Source of the DNA: Pyrus communis
Taxonomy: Eukaryota > Streptophyta > Magnoliopsida > Rosales > Rosaceae
Length of the DNA: 64,000 nucleotides
Reading direction: 5' to 3'
Assembly: GCF_963583255.1 (NCBI RefSeq)
Contig: NC_084807.1
Coordinates: forward strand, 21,911,572 to 21,975,571
The notes beneath the pieces are model-generated. The model worked only from the letters and a program-made list of their open reading frames with translations. It searched no databases and was not told the DNA's origin. Both the position numbers and the translations under genes were made by a program. Each line of letters starts with the position of its first letter. Position 1 is the first letter of the stretch. Of the stretch, positions 35,090 through 46,199 are shown piece after piece.

Positions 35090-37398
35090 CATGGCTCATA
35101 AACCCATTTGTCTATTTGGATGTGTGTTGGTGGGGAATTTGAGTGGTGCTCTTCTGTTTAGTTCGAAGTAACCGAATATGAAACGAGATGTAAATTCAAA
35201 AACTTCAAGCTTTTGATTAAGTATATTAAAGCGTTACGCGTATTTGAGGATATTTTTAAATTTTTTATGCACCAATTATGTATGTCTTTCTTCTCACGTG
35301 ACAAGGTACACGCGAAAAGAACTAATTACAATTGTCGTTTATAATTATTACAACTAGCACTCACGATCCTGAGCATAATATCAAGTTGTACACAACTTGT
35401 ATTCGTCGGTTTTGTATGTTTCTTTTCTCATGTGATAAGTCATACGTCTAACGTGCATAAACTAGTACAACTAGCGCTCTGTCTCCTTCTTTTAGAAACT
35501 TGGGCACAAAAACACTCGAGATCACATTTACAACTCCCGCTTCTCCAGTATCTCTTGCTTGTACTTATAATGTAGGTTAAGACTCCCCCTATAGTGTGTC
35601 ATTAATTGGATGACCATTTGGGTAACTTTGTAGTGACCAAAGCTGTACTTTGACTAATTGGCACTTACCATGTTTTTTGGTATGAAAAATCTCCAATTGT
35701 GTGATTCAAAATCAGTAGTGCATTATTCATGAACCGAGTGAGTGACAAGGGGGGTAGAATTTGAGTACAGATCATAGGTATTTTTACTGCTTGAATATTA
35801 ATTTCCTTATTTTCAAGAAAATATGTGGTAAAATATTAATATTTACCAATTACCTGCGCGTGACCCCATGCGCCTGGTTGACAAGAACCAATTATCAAAG
35901 AGACAGCTAAACGCCGTACGTTGTAAGGTGGGTCCCACGTATTTTTAACGAAAACCGATGTACATGACGGGCAGTCGTAGAAGGAAGCGGCAGTCGACGG
36001 ATACGATAATGCCGGTCGCTCCAAAACACCTTCGCGCGCTAGGTACAAATACAACATTATATTTTTCTCTGTTTTTGCACATAATTGCCTGCATCCGCAT
36101 GCAACCTATATCTTTTGGGTTCGGATCATCGTATAACATTTTTTGTCGAGAAAACATTATATGAAAAATGTCATATTAAAAATTAGATTAAGATTTTAAT
36201 GTGAGGGATTTGTTTGAGAATGCATTGGGTTCAAAAAGCTTATAGATGACATTTCCATATTTAATTTGTCTTTTATTTGTAAATTAGAATATTTACTCCT
36301 ATAATTATTTTTCAAAATGAATACAAAATGTTACCTTTAATTTTCTAAATAAAAGATGTGGATTTGAATGACAAAAACCAGAGCAACGTATAGATCCAAA
36401 CATTTTAGTAAGTTTTGTTTGAGAATAAGACTTATTACAGATTTACTTATAAATAGGGAAGAATATCAATAAATTATAAATTTTGCAATTCTTGATATAC
36501 ACATTAATACAAAATGACTCTACGTACATTACATGTGAATTTTACATATGTATAGAGAGAAATAGTTATATGCGACGAGTATATACAATACTATTCATAT
36601 GAATGTTTATGTATAAGACATTGTATAGGATTTATCTCTCACGGTTCGACTAAAAAACATTTATCACAAATTAAATTATATACGACCAAATAGCATGTAA
36701 GATTGCATATGATATGAAATAAGAGTTATATACACATAATTTTTATCTCCATACAGTCATCTCTTCCCTCTCTGATCATACTAAGAATTCTTGTTATACA
36801 TATATACTTGCATTAAAATTTTAAGCAATTTGTTTGCTTAAAAAAAAAAAGAGGGGAAATTAAGAAAATTTAAACAAAAGAAACTGTATAATTTGGGGAG
36901 TGACCCAACAAAGGCAATATTGTGGTTTTGGAGTGAAATTGGTTGGTGTGTGTCTGCATGCACGTATATACGTGACTAGATGATGCAGCGAAAACTTTTG
37001 TAAGCAACGATACGGTCAGAGACAGAAACCGTCCGATGTGCATCGGTTTCAAGTAGATAAACTGCTTGATCACGTGGACCCACCACTCCACAGTGTGGCA
37101 AGGAGATTACTGTGGACCCCACCCTGAATTCTATACCTGACTAGATGATGCATATCATTTTACTTATAATCGTTGGATAAATATAAATTTTGAGATTTGT
37201 ATTTATTCATTATCTAGATTTTAAAATTTAAATTCATCTAATTGTGATAAATATGATGGTTTTCATTATCACTTGAGACTTTAGAGTGGTGAACGAAGAT
37301 ATTACCAAATTCAATTTCTAATTGCACATATCTAGTTTAGACTAAAATAGTTCAGGACTCTTCGAGAGGGCTATATTTCATAAATGTGTGAGGCCAAA
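35090..37398. other. intergenic region, no gene recognised
   Basis: AT-rich upstream DNA of the RRM gene. Overlapping small frames on both strands at 35836-36164 have no recognisable domain. No LTR or inverted ends were found. Confidence 0.4.
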
Positions 37399-37401
37399 TA
37401 A

Positions 37402-37734
37402 GGCCTGATTTGGTACTGAGGTGATTATGAAAAAAGTTAGGAGCTGTTTTTATGTTTGGTAAACATTCAGCTTTAACTTTTTTTCACAGTTTTGGGTGAA
37501 AAAAAGTCAAAAACAAGAAGCTGCAAAACCCAGCTTTGAAAAACAAGTTTTTTTTCACATCTATTTTACATAAAAGTTTACCAAACATTATAATACTGCT
37601 TTTTTTTTCTTTTTCAAAAGCACTTTTGCAAAAAAGTTTACCAAACACTATGCTGCTTTATTTCACAGCTGCTTATTTTCACAGTACAGCAGAAACAATT
37701 TTTTTTTCAAAGCACAACAATACCAAACGAGCCC
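37402..37734. mobile_element. Tourist-like MITE (TAA target duplication)
   Basis: A 333-bp element. Left end GGCCTGATTTGGTACTG; reverse complement of the right end GGGCTCGTTTGGTATTG; flanked by TAA at 37399-37401 and 37735-37737. The interior has inverted AAAAAGTTTACCAAACA-type runs. Typical PIF/Harbinger-derived MITE. Confidence 0.65.
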
Positions 37735-38286
37735 TAAGACCTCTAACCCCTAGTCTTTGCCCTTTCCACTAGACTTTAACTCTCTTTAGGTCCGAATTCT
37801 AGATAATTACATGACGTAAGACGTCTCTTACAAAACCAAAAGATCTTAAGTTTTTTTATCTCGATCACTTAACTATCTATGGTTCTATTGCAAATGCTTG
37901 CAATAAAAATCTGTGTCATGCTAATTTAATTTAATTTAATGTGAGAATTATCATAATTAAACAATCTGTTATAGTTTCTTTCGTCCCAGTTAAACTCATA
38001 GTCAATCAAATGCAGGCATTGTCATCATGCAACTCAAGAAAGAAGCGCGAGTGACATGTTGTGATGGTTTTCCGAATTTTCTTCAAAAACTGCAAGACCT
38101 TTGCATATAACTGAGGAAAAAAATGTGTTACAACTTACAAGTACCGTTTGGCAATCTAATCGACGCTTGCCTTAAAGAATAAGTTGTAGAAATGTCATCA
38201 TTAATGTGTCGACAACATTGTAAACAAAGAACGATCCAACTTGGATCTCCAAGCATGAATTGCATAATCCATATAAATATATATTA

Positions 38287-38660
38287 AAGGCTTTTTAGTC
38301 AAAATAGTTTCTGAAATTGACATAACTTCTCATTTTGGTTCTTGATATTTGAAGTCGATAGAAGTGGTCCATGAGTTTATCCACCATTAATCATTTTGGT
38401 CATTACATGAAAAATTATGTTAAACAACGATCAAAGTGACAAAAATACCTTGAATTTATTAAACAATGAGCTAAAATGATTTGATAATAATTGATGATAT
38501 TTTTGTTATTTTATTCCTATTTAATGGAGATTTTTAATGGGAAAATCAAAATAATTGATGATAGACAAATTTAGAGACCACTTTTATCAATTTCAAATTT
38601 CAAGAACTAAAGTAAGAAGTTTTGTCAATATCATGAACCATTTTAGCTAAGAAGTCTATA
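38287..38660. mobile_element. foldback MITE
   Basis: The two halves are inverted copies: left GGCTTTTTAGTCAAAATAG and TTTTGGTTCTTGATATTTGA match the reverse complement of the right end (GACTTCTTAGCTAAAATGG and TTTAGTTCTTGAAATTTGA). The arms are about 115 bp or more. Related in phrasing to the 15735 and 40494 repeats. Confidence 0.6.
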
Positions 38661-39035
38661 TTGTATTTTTTTGAACAGACAATATTGTCTAACAAAGCGG
38701 GAGGGGGATGGGCTTAGCTTCACAAAGGGCTAGCAACAATGTGGTTCAAATTCGTTTTTGCGATAATCAAACCTAAGATCTCTTACTTACAAATGAAGAA
38801 GAATACAATTAGACCATAGTACTAAGTGGCAAAAATCCTATATTAAATCACCACTTTATTCGTTTAATTTTTCTTTTTATCACAGAAACACACAGATTAA
38901 GTGTATTTTACTGTTTAATTATTTTATAATTATAATTACAGAACTAGAAGATTGACATGGGAGGCATTAGTTTATGAAAGATGATAGGACACACGTCTTT
39001 TCCCAAAACATCGTTTGCTGTCTGTGCGATCAAAC

Positions 39036-39170
39036 ATGGCTTCAAAGATTCCATCCCAAAACAATGACAATTTCAAGGGGAAATCAGTGGCGTTAATGAA
39101 GGAGGCCTTCACCAAATGGGACAACAATTCTTTCATCCGAAGCACTTCATCCGGCGAAACAAGAGTTTAA
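39036..39170 (+). CDS. short ORF, hypothetical 44-residue peptide
   Basis: ATG to TAA frame encoding a hydrophilic peptide starting MASKIPSQNNDNFKGKSV and ending SGETRV. No signal peptide, domain or splice context was recognised. It sits just upstream of a long (CT)n run. It could be chance or the first exon of an unrecognised gene. Confidence 0.2.
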   Translation: MASKIPSQNNDNFKGKSVALMKEAFTKWDNNSFIRSTSSGETRV

Positions 39171-39195
39171 CTTAACTTTCGTTGTATTACAGCTG

Positions 39196-39197
<2 letters not shown>

Positions 39198-39268
<71 letters not shown>
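39198..39268. repeat. (CT)35 microsatellite
   Basis: About 70 bp of uninterrupted CT dinucleotide. Confidence 0.95.
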
Positions 39269-39269
<1 letters not shown>

Positions 39270-40493
39270 AGCCCCAATAACTAGAGAGAATTGGATCTTG
39301 AGTTTTAATTTTAAAAAGTTGATGTTCTAAACTGCTCTAATTTATAAAGAGGAATATTCAAACTCAAGTGTAAGAAATGACACACTTACTTAACCAACTG
39401 GCTAAATACACGTCTTATCAAAACACATCTTTACAAATTAACGTGAAAAAATTTAGGGTTGCGTAAGATTTGAAATGAGAAAACTTGGAGGATTAAGTGA
39501 AAGAGAAAACAAAAGTACTCAAAGTCCTTGTTACCTTTACTAGTTAAGATTGGATACACAACTAAACTCTCTTGAAACCAAATCAGGAGACTTTTATTAT
39601 AGATTGATCGGTTCTAAAATATGATCAATAAATACGATACAAATGGCCATATACATCTTGTATACATCGACAAATGGATGAAGTCATCTCTAGCGTATCG
39701 AGTTGTTAGTGCCTTGGAAAATGTGAGTAGAACAAAATTCATGCACCAATGCGATACATAATCCCACACACACACACAACACAGCGCATATTGGAGACAT
39801 GGGAATATAAAGAGCATGGGGGGTGCTGGCTGGATCTGTCATCTCGCTTGGCAAACGACTTTTGGTCCCACATGAGGAGGTTTGCCAGCTAAATCTCTCA
39901 AAACCCCCCGACCCTTTCTCCCTTTCTCTGTGGATTATAACGTGGCCAGCTGTACACCAACAGGGATAGTTTCGTCAATTCACAAATACATGGGGATTCT
40001 TTGACCACTGACCAACAGAGGAGTTTTTTGGGGGACTGGTACTTTAGGGGTGAGGATGAGGTTAAGGGTGGGGGTCCGGTATTTTTTTAATGTGTTGGAG
40101 TACATGTGGTATGTGGTATGTGTTATGTGGTATGTTATGTGTTATTATATCAATGGAGGGAAGGTACTTTTTTTTTATTTTTGTTTCTTTTCTTTCTTCA
40201 AGTGTTTCTCCATTTATGTAAGAACATATGATGTTTTTGTCGTTTTTTTAGCACATTGAAAAATCTCTTATGGGATGGTGGGTATAGTGACTAAATAGGT
40301 GAGATTTGAGGGAAGAAATAAAAAAAGAATAAAAGGAGGTATCAAAAAGGGGTGCTACTGGTGTGAGCTGGACCTTCTCATGTTCTGAGTTGGCCTAAGT
40401 GGCGCACATGCTTCTCTGTCACCATGATTCTATACCCGCACATGATGTACGGTGTTTAAATGGAATCTTTTATTTTTATTTATATATTTTTAA
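39270..40493. other. intergenic region, no gene recognised
   Basis: No domain-bearing frame. A GTATGTGGTATGT-type short repeat lies at 40100-40145. Confidence 0.4.
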
Positions 40494-41244
40494 GCTAAAT
40501 ATCCAAAATAATCTATGAGATTTACATAATCAATATGAATGGTCTTTGAGATTGTCCACCATTCATGATTTTGATCATTCTGTTAAAAGTCTTTGGATAA
40601 TTTTCAAAGCTTCGTAACTCAATCGATTCTTAACCAAATTCGACCCATAATATATCAAAATGAAGATAGGAAAGTGTAGAACAAGATTATATCTATTTGG
40701 AAGCCCAATGGTTGTCGGAGATGGTTGGAAAATAGCCTAAAAGGTGATTGGTTCACGGGAAAACTGAAAAACTCGCCGAAAATTGGGTAAACTTTAAACG
40801 TTCATAACATCTTCAATACTTAACGAAATCGAGTGATTCAAAAATGAAAATCATATTTCTCAATGAGACAAAGTTAATGGTACCTTTCTCGATGGCTAAC
40901 TCGCCTTGGTTTGGCTGGAAAACGACTCGAAAGTGGCTAACCAGTTTTCCCATGAACCAGTCACCTTTCAGGCTATTTTCAAGCCATCTCAGGCAACCAT
41001 TGGGCTTCCAAATGGTATAATCTTGTTCTACAGTTTCATATCTTCATTTTGATATATTATGGGTCGAATTTGGTTAAAAATCGATTGAGTTACGAAACTT
41101 TGAAAATTGCCCAGAGAGTTTTTAACGGAAGAACCAAAATCATGGATGGTGGACAATCTCAGGGACCATTTCTATTGATTTTGAATCTCAGTGATCATTT
41201 ATATTGATTATGCAAATCTCATGGACCATTTTGGATATTTAGCC
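40494..41244. mobile_element. large foldback element (near-palindrome of about 750 bp)
   Basis: The left half from GCTAAATATCCAAAATAATC reads as the reverse complement of the right half ending GGATATTTAGCC. Matching internal pairs include AACTCAATCGATTCTTAACC / GGTTAAAAATCGATTGAGTT, ATATATCAAAATGAAGATA / TATCTTCATTTTGATATAT and GGAAGCCCAATGGTTG / CAACCATTGGGCTTCC. The arms are roughly 330-350 bp. The right arm has one extra tandem copy of the end module. Confidence 0.75.
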
Positions 41245-42323
41245 ATATTTTTATTATGATGAGGTGATAACAGCTCAATAAAAATTAGAATCATTACCAT
41301 CACACATTCTTAGTAGGTAAAATAAACGGTTGAGATTGAATATATAAAATTTAAATACGGTGTCTAACAGATAAAACACTAGCATTGAATTCACGCCCAC
41401 TTTTCTTCTCTATTTTCCGGTATGCAAATTAAGCATATAATTTGAAGATGAGTTTGGCATGAGCAATCCAAAAGTTTGCCCCACTAACCCATATGATTGA
41501 AGAGGGTCCACAAAGTTTTGAAGGTCCTTTGTCTAGGTTTTTACTTGATCGAGCTCAAATCCTTGTAACAAAATGCAAATCATGGGGAACATTCTTCTGT
41601 CACATATATATAACAGTATTATACTGTTTAGGTCATGTTACATTGTTAAATTATGAATTACGACAATTGGCAAAACTAAGATAACAAAAGTGTGGGTTGA
41701 AAACTTGAGTTGGTTTGTCTAAATTTTGACAAAAATAAAAACCGAAACAGAGAAAGAGGGGAGTCTTTCATGTTGTTCCGCCCCGAATTAAACCTGCACA
41801 ATTAGAGTTCATTTTACTTGAAAATGACTCGTATTCAAAAATTACAAACATAATATACCAGACTGTTCAATAAGACAATTTACGATTGAGTTGTGATCCA
41901 ATGTGTTGCTCTAAAACCTGTTTGATGGTGGAGGTGACAGATTGAGGGAAGGGGTAAGGAAGGGGGTTGAGTTGGCAAGGCAAGAAATGATGGTCACGTC
42001 GTGGGGGGAGGAATAGGGTTTGCCTTCTCTTCTAAAACAAATGGAGTATGATTATTTCTCCTTCTATTACCATCTCCTTCCATCTCCTTCCATCTCCTTC
42101 TCTCACATCCGTCTTTTTGTCTTATTCTTTATATAAAAAATTCAAAACAAGATATAGACGTAGCGTAATCACAACCGTTTAAATATGGGATGATGGAAGG
42201 GAAAAAAGATTAAAAGGGAAGAGAATCTTACTCCAGAACAAATTTCACACCCAATTTGTTCTCAGACACAAATATAAAAAGAGAGCATTTCGTTATGATT
42301 ATGAATTTATGATGTGTCCATTA

Positions 42324-42367
<44 letters not shown>

Positions 42368-43249
42368 ACAAACACACACACGTGCGTGCAACGTGACGCC
42401 TGCTCTTTCAAAAATCCCAACATTAACATCTGTGACAATGATCACGTGCACCTGTGAATAATAAAAGAGTACTTGGACAAGGACATGATGAGGACTGGAG
42501 GTTGTTGGTTGTTTTTGTGTGCGAGTCACTGGTGGTGTTCTGCATGTCCGACTCATCCATCAATTTTTCTTTCCTGTCTGGCTGATGCCCGGTGGAGCTA
42601 TACACAAATACAACTAAACCCTCTACTCTCAACACTTTCTCAATGTTTCAGGTAACCGGAGTTCCTAGTCCGACAACAAGTCGTAAGTTAAACGTCGTGG
42701 CGATGTACTTACCTAACTAGGTTTAGGTCCGACCGCGTCTAACGAACTCTAGGGTTCCAGGACTTCCAAGTCACAAGAACACAATAACAAATGTAACAGT
42801 TTTATGAGTTTAATACTCGACTCCTATTCTATAAATCACAGTTTGATACGTATACAAATAGAAAAATTTATGTGCACGAAGTAAAACTAATATCTTAAAG
42901 GACAATTAATCTTTTCCAAACTTCCAAGGACAATTACTTGCTAGAGCTAGACAGCAGAAGAGGATAACCAAACTTTTTATGTGAAAATCTCCTTATAATT
43001 CAACTATTTTTCTTCACACGATCAGGCGACTTAAACTAGACACAGAGCCAAAGAAAAATTTACAAAAACCCAGAAAATGAGAGCATCTGCGGAATACAAA
43101 TCAAACCCTACCCCAACCAAAACAGAGACCGCAGAAGCATACTTTGTCATTCAACTCAGATTCACATAAATGATACTATCAGTACTGAAACTTAACAACT
43201 TTACCACCTTCGAGTTCTTAAAAATGATATATGACAAAATTAAAAACTT
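41245..43249. other. intergenic region with a (CT)n microsatellite
   Basis: No gene recognised. (CT)n at about 42327-42363 is followed by an ACAC run. The minus-strand frame at 42423-42635 has no domain. The 3' flank of the NF-YB gene lies at the right end. Confidence 0.4.
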
Positions 43250-45723
43250 CTACTCATTGCATCGCATGGAATGAACAACGAGATGCTGTGCCGGGATTGC
43301 AAGGTATCATGGAACACATCATCAAGATCGATTGCACATTGACCACGAGCCATGTTCACTCGCAAAAGCATCAATTTCCATTTCCCATATTATTCAAAGG
43401 CACATAATAATCCTCCTACAATTGAGCAGAAAAAAAGATATTTAAGGCATATGGATTCATTCACTGAACTAAAAGAGCCAAATAAACCAATAAGAAATCA
43501 TATCCTTTCCAAAATATGTAACAAATTCAGCGTCATAGCATGTTTTGACCAAATGCACGATATTATAATATGAGAGATCCTTTTCTTAAAGCAGACAATA
43601 ATGCGACGCAATAAAAGCATGTGCACATTCTAACAAAGGAAACACATAAAAAAGTGCCACCCCGAACAGTTTGAGTAACACTTGATATTAAAGGGTACAC
43701 TAGAGTCTAGACACCTTCACCTGCAAACCGGTTCTTAAGAAACATAAAGACCCATCACCAGTGAATAGGTTCTTATGAAACATCTTTACTTTCAGTGATG
43801 GTGCAAAAATTTTACTCTATTAAGTGCATCTTAGTTCCCTACTTAAATAAAACGCTTTAGAAGTTACCAGAATAAAAGACAAAAGTAATCTGCAAGAGTA
43901 AAAAAAATTCATGAGTGATAAAATGTTTCTTTTAAAAGACTATTCTAAACAGTCCATTAATGCATCAGGCAAGTTTTCTCGAAATGACTAAAATGCTGCA
44001 TCTTATTAGATTACCCAAGAGAAATGTAAGGCCTATACTTGGTACAAAGTACAAACCCAGGCTATATTTTTCCAAACTTCAAACAGACTTCATTGAACTG
44101 CCTTCAGATTTATGGTGACATGTTGAAATCTACCAAACCAGCACATAGATGGTAAAGGTAAAGCTATAATTTCTGAAAGTTTCATTGGAGGACATGAATC
44201 CTATCAAAAAGCTTCACGGGCATCAAAGAATAAAAGGCAGTTGATTTTGCGAGGGGCAAGTTCTTCACCAAGCATACAAAAAATTTAAGATTTGTAGGGT
44301 ATAGAGTTACCAAAAAAATTTGTTTATCTGCATATCATAGCATAAGTAATGGATAGTCTTGAGTGCTGCAGAGTTTTTCGTTAGTACTGATACTGTTCAT
44401 GGGAATGAGAGGGGAGGTATAGAGTTGCTACTTTTTTTTTTTTTTTTTCTTCTCAGAAAACATTTCTCTGTACCAATCACTATCGAATAATTGTACATAA
44501 AATTTTGTTATACACAATTTACTCAAATTCATGTGTCCTATAATCACGACGTCTTCACCTAGATAGAAAAAAAACACAATTCTCTATGGTCTTTGACATA
44601 AGAACCTACTGGTGGCTTTAACGGACAACATGGACCGAAAGCATTTCCATAAAACCAGTGCAACTCTAGTACATATGTTTAGCAAGCACATATCATATGC
44701 TCAAAACAAGAATAATCATCGATTGTACATTTTGGTTAAGATTCTATCATTCTAAACAGCTTAAAGTTGAATAAAGTTGTTCATATGTTAATTACGGAGT
44801 TTCCTAATCGAGGCAATTCTAATTAGCTTGTTTATGAAAAAAAATCAAATGTATGTGAGCACACAATTGTATATACGTGTTTTGTCGACAGAAAAATAAA
44901 AGGAAGAGAGATAGAGATAGTTACTTGAGGGTTGCCATAGTTCAATGCTCCCTGATGGACAAACTGCCATTTATATTCACCAACACAAAAGAGAACTGAG
45001 TGAGGTCACAACCCAAAGTTTCAAAAGTACACAGAATACAATTTTAATCGGCTTTATAAAATCAGACCTGTGAACTTGGGCCAGGCATTGCTGGAACAGC
45101 ATTCCCTTTAAAAGAACCATCTCCACCCCTAGCTGAGCCCTTTGCATCACCCTGTTCAAAATTTCCCGATAAAGTCATTTCTAACACTCCGAACGAGATA
45201 TGAACTAATAGACTAAACAGTTCAACTATAGTTCACACTTCAATCGAACATAAAAATAGATTTAACACAACCGAAGAAGGCTTAGTTACCTCAGTCTGAC
45301 AATGCAATGATGCCAGCCAATCAAACCAAGGGGGAAACACAAAGAAAATGAAAAGGAATTGTTAGATTGAACTGATCAGAAGTACAATATTGCGTAGTTT
45401 CAAATGAAAAGAAAGAAAAAGACCCAAAAATGCTACAACCAAACTGTAAATTTACATCTAAAAATACGAAAATGTAAAGTGAGCTGAAAGTACAAAAAGG
45501 CAAAAGTTAAACAATTTGTACCTCCCTGTACCTACTCAAGTAAATCCTGAGGGGCTCGATATAGTCCTCAAACCCTAACGTGGCCATCGCCCACAACAAA
45601 TCGTCGCCATTGATGGTCTTCCGCTTCTCCTTCTGGCACTTATCGCTTGCCCTAAACACCCAAAAAAACCCCAATTCAACAAAATTAACAAAACAATTTC
45701 GATTGAAAAGCAAATTAAATAAC

Positions 45724-45760
<37 letters not shown>

Positions 45761-46014
45761 GAAAAATACTCGCTGGTGACGAAGCTGATGAATTCGGAGA
45801 CGCATTCCTGGACGGTGTCCTTGGCGTCCTTGGCGATCTTGCCGTTGGTCGGCAGAGCCTTCTTCATGATGCGACTGATGTTAGCGATTGGCAGATACCT
45901 ATCCTGCTCCCGGACGCTGCTGCCGCCTCCTCCTCCTCCTCCTCCTCTCTGAGGGCTCTGCTCCCCGCCGCTCTCGTGGCTCCCGCCAGCCGGACTCGTC
46001 GGTGCCTCAGCCAT
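43250..46014 (-). CDS. NF-YB: nuclear transcription factor Y subunit B (NF-YB1/8/10 clade)
   Basis: Six exons: 46014-45770, 45651-45522, 45295-45290 (6-nt microexon ACTGAG), 45151-45068, 44963-44925 and 43285-43250. They give 179 residues. After a Gly-rich start ([17 protein letters not shown]) comes the complete histone-fold core: [60 protein letters not shown] and [14 protein letters not shown]. This subunit pairs with NF-YC and NF-YA to bind CCAAT boxes in the nucleus. The tail ([13 protein letters not shown] ... [13 protein letters not shown] ... SMRCNE) matches the NF-YB8/10 type, whose usual ending is close to SMQGNE. Start: the ATG at 46014, since an in-frame codon before it is GTG. 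Intron 5 is 1.6 kb. A leader intron (46148-46031) is predicted. The last exon is assigned from the matching end and a CACAG acceptor. Confidence 0.93.
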
Positions 46015-46190
46015 CACTCACAACGATTCACTGCATTTCATGAAACAATTCAATAACAAAATCGGAAATTGGAACCGGAGCCCTAGGTCGACCCGTTAGG
46101 TTTAGGTCTGCCGCCATTATTGAGCAGAAAGTGGGAAGCTTTTCGTACCTGTGTATTTGTAGAGAGAGAGAGAGAGAGAGAGGAAGGTGA
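46015..46190 (-). promoter_or_regulatory. 5' leader of NF-YB with intron and GA tract
   Basis: Minus strand: ATACACAG followed by GTACGA is a donor at 46149/46148 and AAATGCAG an acceptor at 46031, so the leader is spliced. A (CT)n run on the sense strand (46161-46182) lies in the first leader exon. Another GA run, 45725-45759, sits in intron 1. Confidence 0.55.
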
Positions 46191-46199
46191 AAGTGTTTG

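Noticed and set aside
34837..35099. Minus-strand frames with SLSLSLSL
   Set aside because: Translation of the (CT)n leader repeat of the RRM gene.
42423..42635. Small secreted-peptide candidate on the minus strand
   Set aside because: No signal peptide at the start, no known peptide motif; probably chance.
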